Shown here one piece after another: positions 12,083-23,877 of a stretch of DNA of 64,000 nucleotides. The notes beneath the pieces were generated by a model that did not search any database, was not told the origin of the DNA, and saw only the letters and a program-made list of their open reading frames with translations. Made by a program: the position numbers and the translations under genes. Positions within the stretch are counted from its first letter, which is position 1. Every line of letters starts with the position of its first letter. Origin of the DNA: Toxonevra muliebris. Taxonomy: Eukaryota; Arthropoda; Insecta; Diptera; Pallopteridae. The DNA lies in the NCBI GenBank assembly GCA_963691655.1, contig OY829326.1, positions 147,640,998 to 147,704,997 on the forward strand, in the 5' to 3' direction.

Positions 12083-12929
12083 CTAGTGGAGAAATAGATA
12101 TGTTAGAATAAAATCATAGATATTTAGAAAACGTTTGGTTACCTTTTGCTTTAAAGTATTATGTAGATTTTTTTTTTCAATATTAGCTCTTTGAGTCAGT
12201 GCAATTTGGATATAACATTTTAGTTACTTAGTTGATTCTAAAAAATTATTCATAATTTTATGTTCCAATTAGATTTAAATTTAGTTTGCCTGAAATCATT
12301 AAAAGAAAAAAGAATAAATTAAATAAGTTTTAAATACTAAAAAAAAATTATGATCCTCGCTTAAACAATCATCAACTTTCTCTAGGATTTAGTAATTTTA
12401 GATCGTTAAAACAGCTGTAAATCTGTAAGAACAACATTTGATAGCGGGTGAAGACTTGGTCGACTTTTTGTGTTCATTCGATTTTTTTTTGGTTTATAAC
12501 ATTCGATAAGAATTGGGGATGTATACGGTAGTTGCTCGCCCTATCTGATGCCGCATCTTATTCTTATAGACCTTTACATAAAAGCTTCAGGGACTATTAG
12601 ATTCAGAGAGTGCAGCTGCTGGATCGCTGCATCACAGGGCCACAATAATATAATCAATATTCAACCCCAGTCGAGCGCTTATACTATCCTAAAATATCAC
12701 CTCAAAACTTAAGTATAAAATTTTAAACGCGACTAGGCACGATGAGATCGATTGGATTATAATTTAAACACTGACATTTCAAAATTGAACTGTGGAGAAG
12801 ACGTTATAGTCTTTTCAGTTGTATTCGATTTATCAAGTCTCTTCTTTTTATTAGATGCAACAACTTAGCCAAAGTGAACGAGTGTAAGGTGTACCTTGTC
12901 AGCCAAGTATAGCAATTTAGCTAAACACT

Positions 12930-13030
12930 CATCTAGGTTCCTGGCCATAAAAACAGAAGTGGGAATGAAAATGCTGATGCCCTGGCTAGACATAAGTCCT
13001 AGTTTGACGCAATCAGTCGAAACAAGTTGA
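12930..13030 (+). pseudogene. RNase H domain relic of a non-LTR retrotransposon
   Basis: The plus strand encodes PGHKNRSGNENADALAR, matching the VPGH-x-G-x-x-GNE-x-AD-x-LAR signature of RNase H domains at the 3' end of I/R1-type LINEs. Stops surround it and no reverse transcriptase was found nearby, so it is a short fossil. Confidence 0.65.
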
Positions 13031-13219
13031 ATTTGGTTTGTATTTTTTCCTAACGGTGGTCATCGCATGAATAACAGCTCTCAAACATGAAGTTTTCTTT
13101 TTATGATCACAGCCGAGACAGTAGTATCAAGAAGGATCTATTGGTTTCCCTTCACTTAAGGAGGGATCCTGGTTTATAGGGCACAAAACTACATGACTTT
13201 CATGATATAATTTTACTAA

Positions 13220-14443
13220 CCCTATTCATCCCACGCAGTGACTTTGAGTCACTATTAAAATTAAAATCGTTATATTTTTCAGATTTCTTATTTTTTCACG
13301 GGAAGGGCCTAATGTATTCGTTCATTTACCGGTTATCTTCATAAAAATGGATTTTTTGTTTTGTTGTTCTTTATTAGTCAAAAATCATTAAATAAACAAA
13401 TAACTGCGTAAAATCCCACGTAGTAACTGTGAGTCACTATATACATTTGTATATTGTATAGGTACTGTACCACAAATTAAACCCGGAATAATAGTAGGAA
13501 ACGATGTGTTTGAATTAGTTGATAGATGCAAATGTAAGATGCAGATGGCATTGTCGATTATGGAGAGTTTTGTGATACTTTATATGACAATTTGATGTTC
13601 CGTGCTTGTATGTCAAGGCATAGCTTTACCGATTTAACGCGTTATTTGGCATTTGATGAAACTTGATAAATGAAGATGGCTACACAAATATGGTATAAAC
13701 ATTTGGTGGACTTGTGATAGCGGATATTTTACTGTGAGATACTGTATGTAACTAAGGAAGGCAGCGCTAAGAGTTAAATCTTAGCACAGCATGGAGTGGA
13801 ACAGCTCTGTAAGCCATATGAGCTGCCAAAGTCCGAAAAATACTTTACTAGTTAGAACTGTCGTAAAGCCAGTTGTCAAAACAATTAACTTGTACTAGTA
13901 CGATGCAAACAATAAAATGTGCATTTCAAATAATTTTCTTCCTAACAAGAATAGAGAAGTAGAAGGATTTTTGCAGTAATAAAACATAAGCTATTATACA
14001 GGGTAATTTTTTTGTGGTACCCGATGTAAAACTAGAACAACAATGACAGCAGCTATTAAATCGTCATCTGACAGCTCATGTAATAAACTCCAGTCCAGTC
14101 TGTTACGTTAACAAAACGTTCCCACAGACCAAAATATCGTTTGAAAAAAGTGCTAACACCGAAGACACCGCTCCTGACTTTTTCTTGTGGGGATACTTAA
14201 AAAGTCAGATTTATGCCAATATACCAGAGCCTTTTGAACAACTTAGGGCCAACATATGCAACGAAATCGCCGAAATTTCACATGAAACACCTAATTATAT
14301 TATTCTTGTTGTTTATTTATCAGATTTTCAAAAATTTTGGAAAAAAAATTGAATAAAATGAGAATAGCCGAGTTAATTCTATATAGTTACTCTAAGCCAC
14401 TACGTGGGACTTTACGTTATAAAACAACGTGAGATGAATAGGG
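13220..14443 (+). mobile_element. piggyBac-like element, defective
   Basis: The left end is CCCTATTCATCCCACG (13220-13235) after CTAA. The right end is its inverted match (CGTGAGATGAATAGGG, ending at 14443) followed by TTAA. A CCCT tip with a TTAA target is the piggyBac hallmark; the left target has one changed base. A second, internal inverted repeat (TCCCACGTAGT...CACTATATA near 13416 against its mirror near 14388-14417) also fits the subterminal repeats of the family. The interior keeps a piggyBac transposase piece, YDNLMFRACMSRHSFTDLTR then YLAFDE (about 13582-13665), which ends in two stops. A mariner fragment sits inside the right half. Confidence 0.8.
14000..14350 (+). pseudogene. Mariner/Tc1 transposase C-terminal fragment nested in the piggyBac element
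   Basis: At 14158-14300 the plus strand reads TEDTAPDFFLWGYLKSQIYA and continues FEQLRANICNEIAEI. This is the segment with the last catalytic aspartate (APDFFLWGYLKS) of insect mariner-like transposases. A CAGGGTAATTTTTT string at 14001 may be the left terminal repeat of the inserted copy. Only the C-terminal part remains. Confidence 0.65.
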
Positions 14444-14612
14444 TTAATAAAGCCCATATTTTTTGTAGTTACATATTTTAGGAAGACATTGAAATTGGAG
14501 CTTTGTAATCGGGGTAGTTTAATTCTTAAAAAATCTAAGAAATCTATGCAAATGTTACAAAAAAATACATTTTAAAAATAAAAAGCTGATTTTGCTTAAA
14601 TCCTATACTCAC

Positions 14613-15400
14613 CTCATTCAATAATATGGCAACGCTATCCTACTCAATGACTCTCACGTTACGTTACGATAATAACGTTACGTCGACACAATTGCTGCTC
14701 TCCGAAAATTTTTGCACAAAAAAAAACCATAAAAAAACAAATATGTTTACTTCCGATTGAAAAAGTTTAATTTATTTCATTTTCACAAACACACATAAAC
14801 ACATTTTGTTCGATTTGTTTGTTTTCCACATCTAATGGTGAAAATTCCAATTTAAAAGATTTTATTTACAAAATTTAATTTTTTTACTTTAGAAAAAAAA
14901 TTTTCAATTGAAGTTCAAAGAGAAGAACACACAGGGAGAGCGAGAAACACAAAAAAAAAAAAAAAACACCGCAGAAAATTAACGCAAATAATTTAGCGAA
15001 TAAAATTGACAGCGAATGTAAGCACAAAAGAAATTACCAAATAAATACAGAGCGAGAACGTGAGAGAAAAACAATGAGAGCAAGCGAATTTCAATTTGCC
15101 GTACGCAATTTTTTGTTGCTGCCCTAGCCGCGGCAATTCCAATTTGAATTAATTTTGTAATTTTTCGCTAATTTCGTTTATTTTAATTTTTGTTTGATTT
15201 CGTTTCGAATTGTACACACACTGAAAATGTAAATATGACGATGCAAATATCATCAGCGGCGCAACAAACACACTGAAATGCAAGATGCAACAAATGCACG
15301 AAGAGTTTTTGTTGGGGGGGAAGAGATAAACTCTACACAATTTTCTCTTTGTACCTTATGACTTTTTGATTTTTTTTTTGTAAAAAGTTCTTGATGCATG
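14613..15400 (-). other. Possible 5' untranslated exon and promoter region of the Tousled-like kinase gene
   Basis: On the minus strand a strong donor, GAATGAG|GTGAGTATAGG, ends at 14613. The sequence before it (to about 15400) has A-rich and AGAGCGAG-type composition and no long open frame, which suits a long 5' UTR. It could be spliced to the start-codon exon at 12082 or to the untranslated exon ending at 12143. The upstream limit is unknown and the assignment is inference. Confidence 0.3.
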
Positions 15401-18400
15401 CTCGTTTATTGTTTTGGAATTAATCGGAATAATATATTGCTGTTGTTGCTGCGGTTTCTCTTCTTCTTCAGCATACATTTTTGCACATTTTTTTATTTTA
15501 CTTTTTCTTCTATTGTTTGATTACTAGGTTTTTCTTTTCCACTTAAACTTTAACACCAAATTAAGCGGTGCAACTCATACGCTTATTTATGTTCACAGTT
15601 TTCTTCCTTAAATTGATTTATAGCAAATTGTAATTTATTTAACTTTTTCCCACTTTTTGCTTTGCTCAACTAAATTTTCAGTGTTGCATAAAAAGTTAAC
15701 AGAAGTTTAATTTATTTCGAATCCTTGGTTTAAGCAATTGTAAATTTGTTATTGCTCTAGAAGGAGCAAAAAATAGATAATTCGGTAATATCAAGAATTT
15801 TACTTGTTAATTATTATTGTTATAAATATTTCCCAAGCAATGGTTGATTTCAGTACATATTTATGCAATACTGTTTTAGAATTGAGTCTTTATTTTGTTC
15901 ACCTTCAACATATGCATGGTCAACAATGTTGCCATCTCACGGTGCGAAATGTGCGAACACACGAGAGTGAATTTAGTTGAAATTCTGAATTTCAAATTTA
16001 GGTGAACACGCAACAAAAATGAAATTACATTGAGAATCGAGTTTGGAGAAAAAGAAAAATTTTTATGTGAAATTCGTGAAAATAAAAGTAAATAAAATTG
16101 TGCAATTGGATTTGAAATAAATAAATAATAGGACGCGGGACTCTTCTGAACTGTAAAAATTTTGAGGCAGCATATTGGTCCGAGAGAGCAGATAAATAAT
16201 ATGACGAAAAAAATGGCGTTCAAAGCCAACACTTCTGCGAACAATAAATTTACAAGTACCCATTCACATTCACACAATATACACCACAGTTGCGCCACCG
16301 CTGTATCTACTGAATGCGACCATTGACAACGACAAGATAGCGTCTGCAGCAAATGTTATCGTGTTGTTTGAGACTTGAACACAATGAAGGCGGCAACGAT
16401 AGAACACGCTTCTTTAATTATTTTTTCATCCATATACACTTTTCCACCTTATAAAAATTAAAACAGTTATTTTTCATAAAATAACCTATTTCTATTGCTT
16501 ACAATCGAAAATAACAGAAACAAGCTAAAACTACTAATTATTTGCATGGTTGATAATTTGTTTGCATTTCATTTCATTGTAGCAGGTCAAAAATAAAAAT
16601 AGGTTGTAGTCGATGACTGCGGCAATTGTCGTTGTGTTGCATTATGGCAGTGTTGCAGCCAATTTGTCTGTCCTCAAAAGAATATATCGATGGTCATACA
16701 TTGACCCCTCGTATATAGTTTTTCACCACTTTTGGAAGAGACAACAAAGAAGCTAAAAAGTTACATAAAGAATATATTTGGAGAATAAAATTGGGTTTTA
16801 AAACATTTTAAATAAGGAAAAAATATTTTTGGAACTATTTTTTTTTTATTTTGGTTTTATTTTTATATATTGTTCATAGAAATTTATTGCGTTATTGTCT
16901 TGTCTTCCAAAAGTGGTGAAAAAGTACTTACGAGGGGTCAACGTATGACCATCGATATGCGATCTTAGAGTTGATAGTTGTCGCATCCATTGTATTCGGA
17001 GCATTATTGATGAAAAGATTAAGAAATTATTTGAAGAATGGCGGCAGACGCAGTTTGGATAATCTTGCAAAAATTCGATAAATGTGTTACTCTTTCAGCT
17101 CCGTTTTATTTTTAGATATTTAAGATAAAACGCACTAAAACAAAAATTGAAGGAAATTGAATTTGAAAAAAGCGCGTTTCCATGCCAATGAGCGGGTTTA
17201 GCGTTGTATTAAAGGGTCTGAAGGTTTTCTGTTCCCATTTACTCTAGAAAAGTCGCGTTCGAAGTCGACTTACGGACAAGAAAACTTGTTTAGTGGGAAT
17301 ATGGTCCTAATTAAAGTTTTAGTAGTCTCTGATTTCACATTGAAGAAGAAGAAAGTGAGGGAATGACTTCGGGTCAAAATATAATCCTCCGCTTCCCTCC
17401 TGCCCAAACTATTTTTTCCAAAAACTATTTAACCAATACAGCTTATCTTAGTCATCTAATTACTTTAAGCTAACGGCTCAAATATGCAAACGTAACGTAG
17501 CGTCTCCTAACGCTACTATCATGTCTCGATTCTCTGATATAGGAGATCGTAACGCAACGTAAAGTTCTATCTTCGATAGATTTCTACATTTCGTTTGCAT
17601 TGAATTTCATACATCAATCTTAATCAGAGTATAGGGCGACAAGTGTTCATTTAGAGGTTAGCAGTCAGTTTTTCTTTTTAGTGCAAACCTTTTACTGATG
17701 ATCGCTATATTCTATGGTTCCAAGGCGATTTGGGTATTTGGGATTGCTTAATTTTGTACAACTAGATTTCACCCAAACCCTTGCGGATCGCTCAAGCAAT
17801 ATATATAGGAAAATATAAGAACAATAAAATATTTTCCCCTTAAATGCTACATGTAAATATGTACTTCAGAAATAAATTTAATCTCTAGTATAAGTCGAAT
17901 TATTATAATTGAGTTTATCAATCAATTTTGAGAGAATGGGTTACAACTTTATTGTGCTCATGTATAATGCGAGTAAACTCCGGGCAATATGGAGGATTTC
18001 TTTTTGTTGCTGTGACTCAGTTGTCTAGTGTGTCGGCCTGACCTGAAATTTCTGTATGGTTGAATGATTGAGCAGCATATCGCTTCCAAAGCTAAACCTA
18101 CTACTTCTCAAGGTTTCGATGGTAGATCTTCGAGTATAGTTTATGTCTTTTTTGCCTTTTTAAATTTCCGCTGCTCGGATTCGGTATGACATTGTAATTC
18201 CACCTCTGTAAACTAGTGAATGCATTTCCTAAGGGGGAGTTTAAAATTCTGCGTTCTTTTAAAATAGTTTATTCATAACCAGCGATTAAAATGTATTAGA
18301 TTTTCATCGCTAAGGGCTGGGGTTTATCCCAAAAACCCTTCTCACTAGGATATGCTACTGCCTCCATATTGTTATTTTCAATTTATTGAACAAATAGGTA

Positions 18401-18680
18401 CTCCGAATATGGCGGGAATTTCCATTCCTTATATACGTATATGTAGTGAAAAGTCTTCTAAAATATAGCAAAAATTTCCCTGTAAGAAATATAACAATCA
18501 ATATACATTTTTTTGCAGGTAATAAGCAAAGCCAATAGGCCGTAAATTACTTCTCAAGTATACTGGAAATTTCCTTGTACACAATACCTTAATTTTATAC
18601 TACCCGCAGGAAAACGCTTGCAAATTTACCTGCAATACAAAAATAACAACCGCATCACAATTATGTATTAGTTTTGGGGT
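15400..18680. other. Intergenic region with one hairpin repeat
   Basis: Apart from the inverted repeat at 16684-16958 I see no gene. A 158-codon frame on the minus strand (16352-15876) is hydrophobic and low in complexity and matches nothing I know. The segment separates the Tousled-like kinase 5' region from the SkpA cluster. Confidence 0.4.
16684..16958. repeat. Inverted repeat (56-nt arms, ~165-nt loop)
   Basis: The arm 16684-16739 starts ATATCGATGGTCATACATTG and continues through CCCCTCG to CACCACTTTTGGAAG. The arm 16903-16958 is its reverse complement with only a few mismatches. It could be a MITE or a transcribed long hairpin. The tip ATATCGATGGT recurs at another inverted repeat at 38681. 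Confidence 0.8.
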
Positions 18681-19163
18681 TGCTTGTAAATCGAGAGCGT
18701 CTTTATTCGAGTTGTACATGTGCGTGTTTACAAACGGAAGATCAATGTAAATATGTATACAAACACATATGTATATCAAAATGTAACAGCTGATTTTGAA
18801 CCTTTCTCACAATTTCTGAAAGAGAGAAAGCATATATCTGAGCTGCTTCCACTTACGTATGTTTACAAAAGTATCTACCCATGTCCTTTACACTTTCCCA
18901 AACCGTGTGAATAACAAAATGGCGTTTGTTGTGATTACAATACAATTGTTTGTGGTTTTAAATCCATATATTATTTTAATGTTACATCAAATTTTCAAAT
19001 TAATTATCAAGAAGAAATCAATTAAGTTGTTTGTTTTTGTGTATTATAGAAAACTCGAATATTACAGATACAAATTTTGGTGAAGCTAACTAGCAGTAGC
19101 AGTAGTTGGGCACACCACCGCGACACGTGTTTTAAAGAAATACAAAAAACAGAATCACACTGC

Positions 19164-19655
19164 TTATTTCTCCTCACACCATTCATTCTCCTTGCGTACT
19201 TGTTCTTCTTCAGCTGGTGTGAAATCATTCTTGATATTAAATGTTTTCCGGATCTCCTCTGGAGTTTTGCCCTTAATCATGTTAGCGACGGTTTTGCATG
19301 TTACATCCAATAGACCCTTAATGTCCAAGTAGTTCGCAGCTAGTATAAGTTCGAAAAGTGTGCCCTGATCGACTTTTAGAAAATCTGCATCCCACGATGA
19401 GATATCATCGGTACGTTTCTCCTTGTTCTCGTCGTCTTCAGCGGGCTGTGGATCATCCTTGTGATAGGTGGCCCAAGTCAAAACTTTACGTAATATGGCC
19501 GAGTTAACATTTGGCAATGGTACTACGGACGAACTGTCTCCATCTTCCATGCCACAATCTTCCAGCATAGTTTTTATAGTGCCCGAGCACTTGGCTATTT
19601 GGACATCTGTATCAAATATTTCGGTATCAGATGATTGCAATTTGATGCTCGGCAT
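19164..19655 (-). CDS. SkpA: SkpA (Skp1 orthologue), SCF ubiquitin-ligase adaptor, copy 1
   Basis: A 163-residue protein begins [19 protein letters not shown] and ends in the canonical tail [20 protein letters not shown]. Both the N-terminal BTB/POZ fold (about 1-70) and the C-terminal Skp1 dimerisation/F-box-binding region (about 110-163) are complete, and the length fits Drosophila SkpA (about 162). Skp1 links cullin-1 to F-box proteins in SCF ubiquitin ligases in nucleus and cytoplasm. The start at 19655 is the only methionine fitting the family. It follows a 5' UTR acceptor (TTTCATTGCAG, exon start 19671) whose intron runs up to donor GAAAA|GTAAGTA at 19886. This copy keeps its upstream exon and flank, so it is the best candidate for the ancestral gene. 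Confidence 0.96.
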   Translation of the reverse strand: MPSIKLQSSDTEIFDTDVQIAKCSGTIKTMLEDCGMEDGDSSSVVPLPNVNSAILRKVLTWATYHKDDPQPAEDDENKEKRTDDISSWDADFLKVDQGTLFELILAANYLDIKGLLDVTCKTVANMIKGKTPEEIRKTFNIKNDFTPAEEEQVRKENEWCEEK

Positions 19656-19671
19656 TTTTACGCAATATTTT

Positions 19672-19885
19672 CTGCAATGAAATTGAAAACAAGAAAAAAT
19701 TAGTATTAATATCAAATATCTAAAAAATTTTCTCTCCCGGACAATGCGCACCAACCCAGCACAGCTCGTCACAGGGCAGCGACGGCAAACATATAGATAC
19801 AAAGAAAATAGCAAGAAAAAAGATCTGAATTTTCACAAGTAATATCTTGCAAAACACTTATTTATTGATCCCTTTCTTTACTTAC
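19672..19885 (-). other. 5' UTR intron of SkpA copy 1
   Basis: On the minus strand the donor is GAAAA|GTAAGTA (exon ends at 19886) and the acceptor is TTTCATTGCAG (exon starts at 19671), 14 bases before the start codon region. The intron is about 214 bases. The untranslated first exon lies to the right of 19886; its start was not located. Confidence 0.65.
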
Positions 19886-20870
19886 TTTTCTGATTTACTA
19901 AAATGAAATTTTTTTATCCAACGAATGTATTCCGAACGAACTGATGTTTGATAATAAAAAGAAAATTCAAGAATTCTTTCTATATGTCGTTCGCTGACAA
20001 ATTATTTTCTTTGCAATATATCAACTACTCATAATTGACACGGTTGCATAGTTTAGTACTTAAATTGGCTTGATGTTTTATGATTCATGCGTTGCCAACT
20101 ACGATTTATAAAAATATTGTTCGCCGAACATCTTCCTTTATTCTTTTCACTTTGGTGTTGTATTGGAACAAATATTGCCGCTTTGGTTATTTTTAATCAG
20201 ATTTTATATAGGAATGAAATGGCAAATTATTTATTATCCCCAAAAGCTCGCTGTATTAACCAAAAAAGCATGCTTCAGAAAAGCAATTGCAATTCTCCAG
20301 TACTGTGACTAGAAAAAAATGTTGGGAGATGCCTTAAAGAAAAGTATCTCATTTATTATTATCGAAATAAAAGTTCAATATTAATAATACAAGATATGCA
20401 CGGGGGTGAATCGGAACCCTGTGCTCCTGGATATGTATACTTTTAGGGTCCTATTTTTATTATTAAAAACACAGCTTTCTTAATTCGTTTATATTAATAA
20501 TAATACAGCATACTTTGGGGGTGCAATTCACTACACTTCACCTAGTGCAAAGAAAGTTTAGCTTGACATCCACTATATTAAATACAAAATAATAAAAATG
20601 TATACCGCATTTAGGGTCTTATTTTTAACCCTTCCCGTGCTTTATCGAACATATGCCTAATTTTGATAAATTAAGGCGTAGTGAAAAAAGTACAACAGAT
20701 CACAAAAAATGTTTTTTGTGATGGTCCAGAGCAGGCTAGAGACTAAACTAAATCACCCTAAATAAAAACGAGATCAAAAATCATTACACAACTCTCCAAA
20801 AGTGGGATATCCATAACCCTGACCTGAAGTCATCCTAAAATCTCAGTTTTATGAATGGATTTGCCAGTAA
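19886..20870. other. Promoter side of SkpA copy 1 and spacer to unit 2
   Basis: The segment 19900-20060 resembles 23310-23435 upstream of copy 3, for example ACGAACTGAT...AACTACTCATAATTGACACG against CCGAACTGAT...AATTACTCATAGTTAACACG. It is therefore probably the old SkpA promoter and first-exon region, duplicated long ago. The rest is AT-rich with no gene. Confidence 0.45.
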
Positions 20871-22020
20871 ATTCGAACGTCTTTATTCAAATAGAGCATG
20901 TATATGTATGGTCAAATATATAAGTTGATTTTTAACCTTCCTCGTAATTTCTGAAAAAGAAGAATATATCTCTTAGTTGCTTCTAACTGCGAATGTTAAC
21001 AAAGGTAAAAGTGTCTACCCATGTCCTTTACACTTTTCCAAATCGTGTGAATAACAAAATGGCGTCTGTTGTTATTATAATAAAATTGTTTGTAGTTTTT
21101 AAATCCATATTTTATTTTAATGTTATATAAAATTTTCAAATTAATTATCAAGAAATCAATTAAGTTGTTTGTTTTTGTGTATTATAGAAAACTCGAATAT
21201 TACAGATACAAATTTTGGTGAAGCTAACTAGCAGTAGCAGTAGTTGGGCACACCACCGCGACACGTGTTTTAAAGAAATACAAAAAACAATCACACTGCT
21301 TATTTCTCCTCACACCATTCATTCTCCTTGCGTACTTGTTCTTCTTCAGCTGGTGTGAAATCATTCTTGATATTAAATGTTTTCCGGATCTCCTCTGGAG
21401 TTTTGCCCTTAATCATGTTAGCGACGGTTTTGCATGTTACATCCAATAGACCCTTAATGTCCAAGTAGTTCGCAGCTAGTATAAGTTCGAAAAGTGTGCC
21501 CTGATCGACTTTTAGAAAATCTGCATCCCACGATGAGATATCATCGGTACGTTTCTCCTTGTTCTCGTCGTCTTCAGCGGGCTGTGGATCATCCTTGTGA
21601 TAGGTGGCCCAAGTCAAAACTTTACGTAATATGGCCGAGTTAACATTTAGCAATGGTACTACGGACGAACTGTCTCCATCTTCCATGCCACAATCTTCCA
21701 GCATAGTTTTTATAGTGCCCGAGCACTTGGCTATTTGGACATCTGTATCAAATATTTCCTTATCAGATGATTGCAATTTGATGCTCGGCATTTTTACGCA
21801 ATATTTTCTGCAATGAAATTGAAAACAAGCAAAAATTAGTATTAATATCAAAATTTAGATATTTTTTCTCTCCCGGACAATGCCCACCAACCCAGCACAG
21901 CTCGTCACAGGGCAGCGACGGCAAAAATATAGATACAAAGAAAATAGCAAGAAAAAAGATCTGAATTTTCACAAGTAATATCTTGCAAAACACTTATTTA
22001 TTGATCCCTTTCTTTACTTA
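20868..22020 (-). repeat. SkpA tandem duplication, unit 2
   Basis: This is a near-identical copy of unit 1, read on the same strand. Its right end abuts unit 3 directly: after CTTTCTTTACTTA (22020) the sequence restarts with AGAAGAATATATCTCTTAG, which repeats 20963 onwards. Such a direct junction shows a tandem, not a dispersed, duplication. Confidence 0.85.
21300..21791 (-). CDS. SkpA: SkpA copy 2, intact frame without its own promoter exon
   Basis: The 163-residue frame differs from copy 1 at two positions that I can see (T11K and a P-to-L change in the VVPLPNVNS segment) and keeps the full F-box-binding tail. The intron acceptor before the start codon is preserved. However, the duplicated block ends at 22020, at the point matching the GT of the intron donor of copy 1 (19885-19884). 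Copy 2 thus lacks the 5' UTR exon and promoter. It may be silent, or be driven from sequence inside unit 3 or from the promoter-like region near 23.3 kb. A collapsed or artefactual assembly of a recent duplication is another possibility. Confidence 0.9.
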   Translation of the reverse strand: MPSIKLQSSDKEIFDTDVQIAKCSGTIKTMLEDCGMEDGDSSSVVPLLNVNSAILRKVLTWATYHKDDPQPAEDDENKEKRTDDISSWDADFLKVDQGTLFELILAANYLDIKGLLDVTCKTVANMIKGKTPEEIRKTFNIKNDFTPAEEEQVRKENEWCEEK

Positions 22021-22610
22021 AGAAGAATATATCTCTTAGTTGCTTCTAACTGCGAATGTTAACAAAGGTAAAAGTGTCTACCTATGTCCTTTACACTTTT
22101 CCAAATCGTGTGAATAACAAAATGGCGTCTGTTGCTAATAAAAAATAATAAAATAATAATAAAATTGTTTGCAGTTTTTAAATCCATATTTTATTTTAAT
22201 GTTATATAAAACTTTCAAATTAATGATCAAGAAATCAATTAAGTTGTTTGTTTTTGTGTATTATAGAAAACTCGAATATTACAGATACAAATTTTGGTGA
22301 AGCTAACTAGCCGTAGCAGTAGTTGGGCACACCACCGCGACACGTGTTTTAAAGAAATACAAAAAACAGAATCACACTGCTTATTTCTCCTCACACCATT
22401 CATTCTCCTTGCGTACTTGTTCTTCTTCAGCTGGTGTGAAATCATTCTTGATATTAAATATTTTCCGGATCTCCTCTGGAGTTTTGCCCTTAATCATGTT
22501 ACGGACGGTTTTGCATGTTACATCCAATAGACCCTTAATGTCCAAGTAGTTCGCAGCTAGTATAAGTTCGAAAAGTGTGCCCTGATAGACTTTTAGAAAA
22601 TCTGCATCCC
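22021..22610 (-). repeat. SkpA tandem duplication, unit 3 (3' half only)
   Basis: From 22021 to about 22610 the sequence is nearly identical to unit 2 (3' flank and second half of the coding region). To the right of 22610 similarity drops sharply to that of an old paralogue, marking a recombination or conversion breakpoint inside the gene. Confidence 0.8.
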
Positions 22611-22855
22611 ACTCTGAGATATCGTCCTTGTCCGTCGTCTTTAGTGAGCTGTGGATTGTTTTTCTGATAGGTGGCCCAATCTACAACTTTACTTAATATG
22701 ACAGAGTTGACATTGAGTAAAGGAACTGGGGACGAACTGTCTTCATCTAGCTTGAAGAACTGTTTCATAGTTTTTATGACGCCCAAGACCTCAGCGATAT
22801 GGGCATCGATATCGAAAATTTTCAAATCAGATGATTGCAATTTTATAGTTGGCAT
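22381..22855 (-). pseudogene. Chimeric, frameshifted SkpA-like copy 3
   Basis: The first half is a divergent Skp1 paralogue (start at 22855, MPTIKLQSSDLKIFDIDAHI, then VIKTMKQFFKLDEDSSSPVP). The second half is almost identical to SkpA copies 1 and 2 and ends in the same tail. At the acidic linker (after QLTKDD) 24 bases of the parent are replaced by 10, a net loss of 14 that shifts the frame. The nominal reading ends in an unrelated tail, [12 protein letters not shown]. Restoring nothing, the downstream frame still shows three more substitutions against SkpA. It is best read as a pseudogene made when the 3' half of a duplicated SkpA joined an older Skp gene. Confidence 0.85.
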
Positions 22856-22899
22856 TTTCGCGTGTTTAACTTTTAAGTGCGCAATATAGCAAATAGATT

Positions 22900-23870
22900 T
22901 TCGGATATAAAATCTTTGTTGTTCCCCCATAGGACATGAAAAAATGATTTTTATTTTATATGAGAAAACAACAACAATTTTGTCTTTACTGCAACTACAG
23001 TGTGATATAGGACTTAGCGATCCCAAAAATTTGGCAAACGTGTTTCAGAATTTTATTACAAATGTACTTAAAATTTCAAATTATCAACGTTAACTTATAA
23101 CTTAGTGTATTATAAAACGTATTATTTATTAAACACTGACAACCAGTGCCTCTCATTTTAGTAATCTAATGATTCATCATTATTTTTCTTTTAAACAATG
23201 AAATTTAAAACGAAGAAATATTAGAATTATGTATGAATTTAAATATTTTTCTCCAGAAATAGTTTACAATAAATTGTGTTTGGTGTTTTTTTTTACGTAC
23301 TTTTATAAAATGTATATTCCGGCGAATAGGTTAAGACCGAACTGATTTTTATTAATAACAAGAAAATATGACGTTTTTTCGCACTCAGATCTCAGATAAT
23401 ATTCTTATCAATTACTCATAGTTAACACGGTTGCTCATTTCATATATACATAGTGAGTTACTAGCGAAGTTGACAACGCATAGGTAAGCACAAGACCATT
23501 ACACATGCATCTTTTGTAAATTAAGGGAATTTCCCCAATTTGAAATATTCTCCAGATAGCAAATTATTACTAGTACTGTCATTATTAATGATGGCAGCTT
23601 CAGTATTTTCCAAAATGAAATTATTCTCTCATATTTCGACAGTCGCACACAACTAGTCTCTGTTTGTAAACAGGGTTGCCGTTTTGCTTATTTGTAAGCA
23701 AAATTGCTTACTTTTTTTACGGTTGTACACACGTATACTTTTTTCTCATTTTGTTTATTTTTTTAAATTTAATTTGAACTAAAATTTGCAAGAAAATTTT
23801 GATATATCGGCATAATCTTTTTATTACCCCTTTATTTCGTTTTCTCATTCGATAAGAGTGGGTAGCACTA
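22900..23870. other. Flank upstream of copy 3
   Basis: Noncoding. It includes the SkpA-promoter-like segment at about 23310-23435 described above. No other gene is seen. Confidence 0.4.
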
Positions 23871-23877
23871 ATTATGT

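Larger units (their letters stand above)
18685..19886 (-). repeat. SkpA tandem duplication, unit 1
   Basis: This unit carries the SkpA reading frame, its 3' flank and the first intron. It matches unit 2 (about 20868-22020) with high identity over the coding and intron parts, and more loosely at the 3' flank. Only unit 1 continues past the intron donor into an upstream exon and promoter region. Confidence 0.8.

Noticed and set aside
15876..16352. 158-codon minus-strand open frame
   Set aside because: Hydrophobic, low-complexity composition, no motif, no splice or start context; likely chance in AT-rich DNA.
17480..17560. Repeated TAACG(C/T)A words forming partial palindromes
   Set aside because: Short and imperfect; no boundary or partner.
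19022..22445. Open frames overlapping the SkpA copies on both strands
   Set aside because: Shadows of the SkpA coding sequence repeated in each unit.
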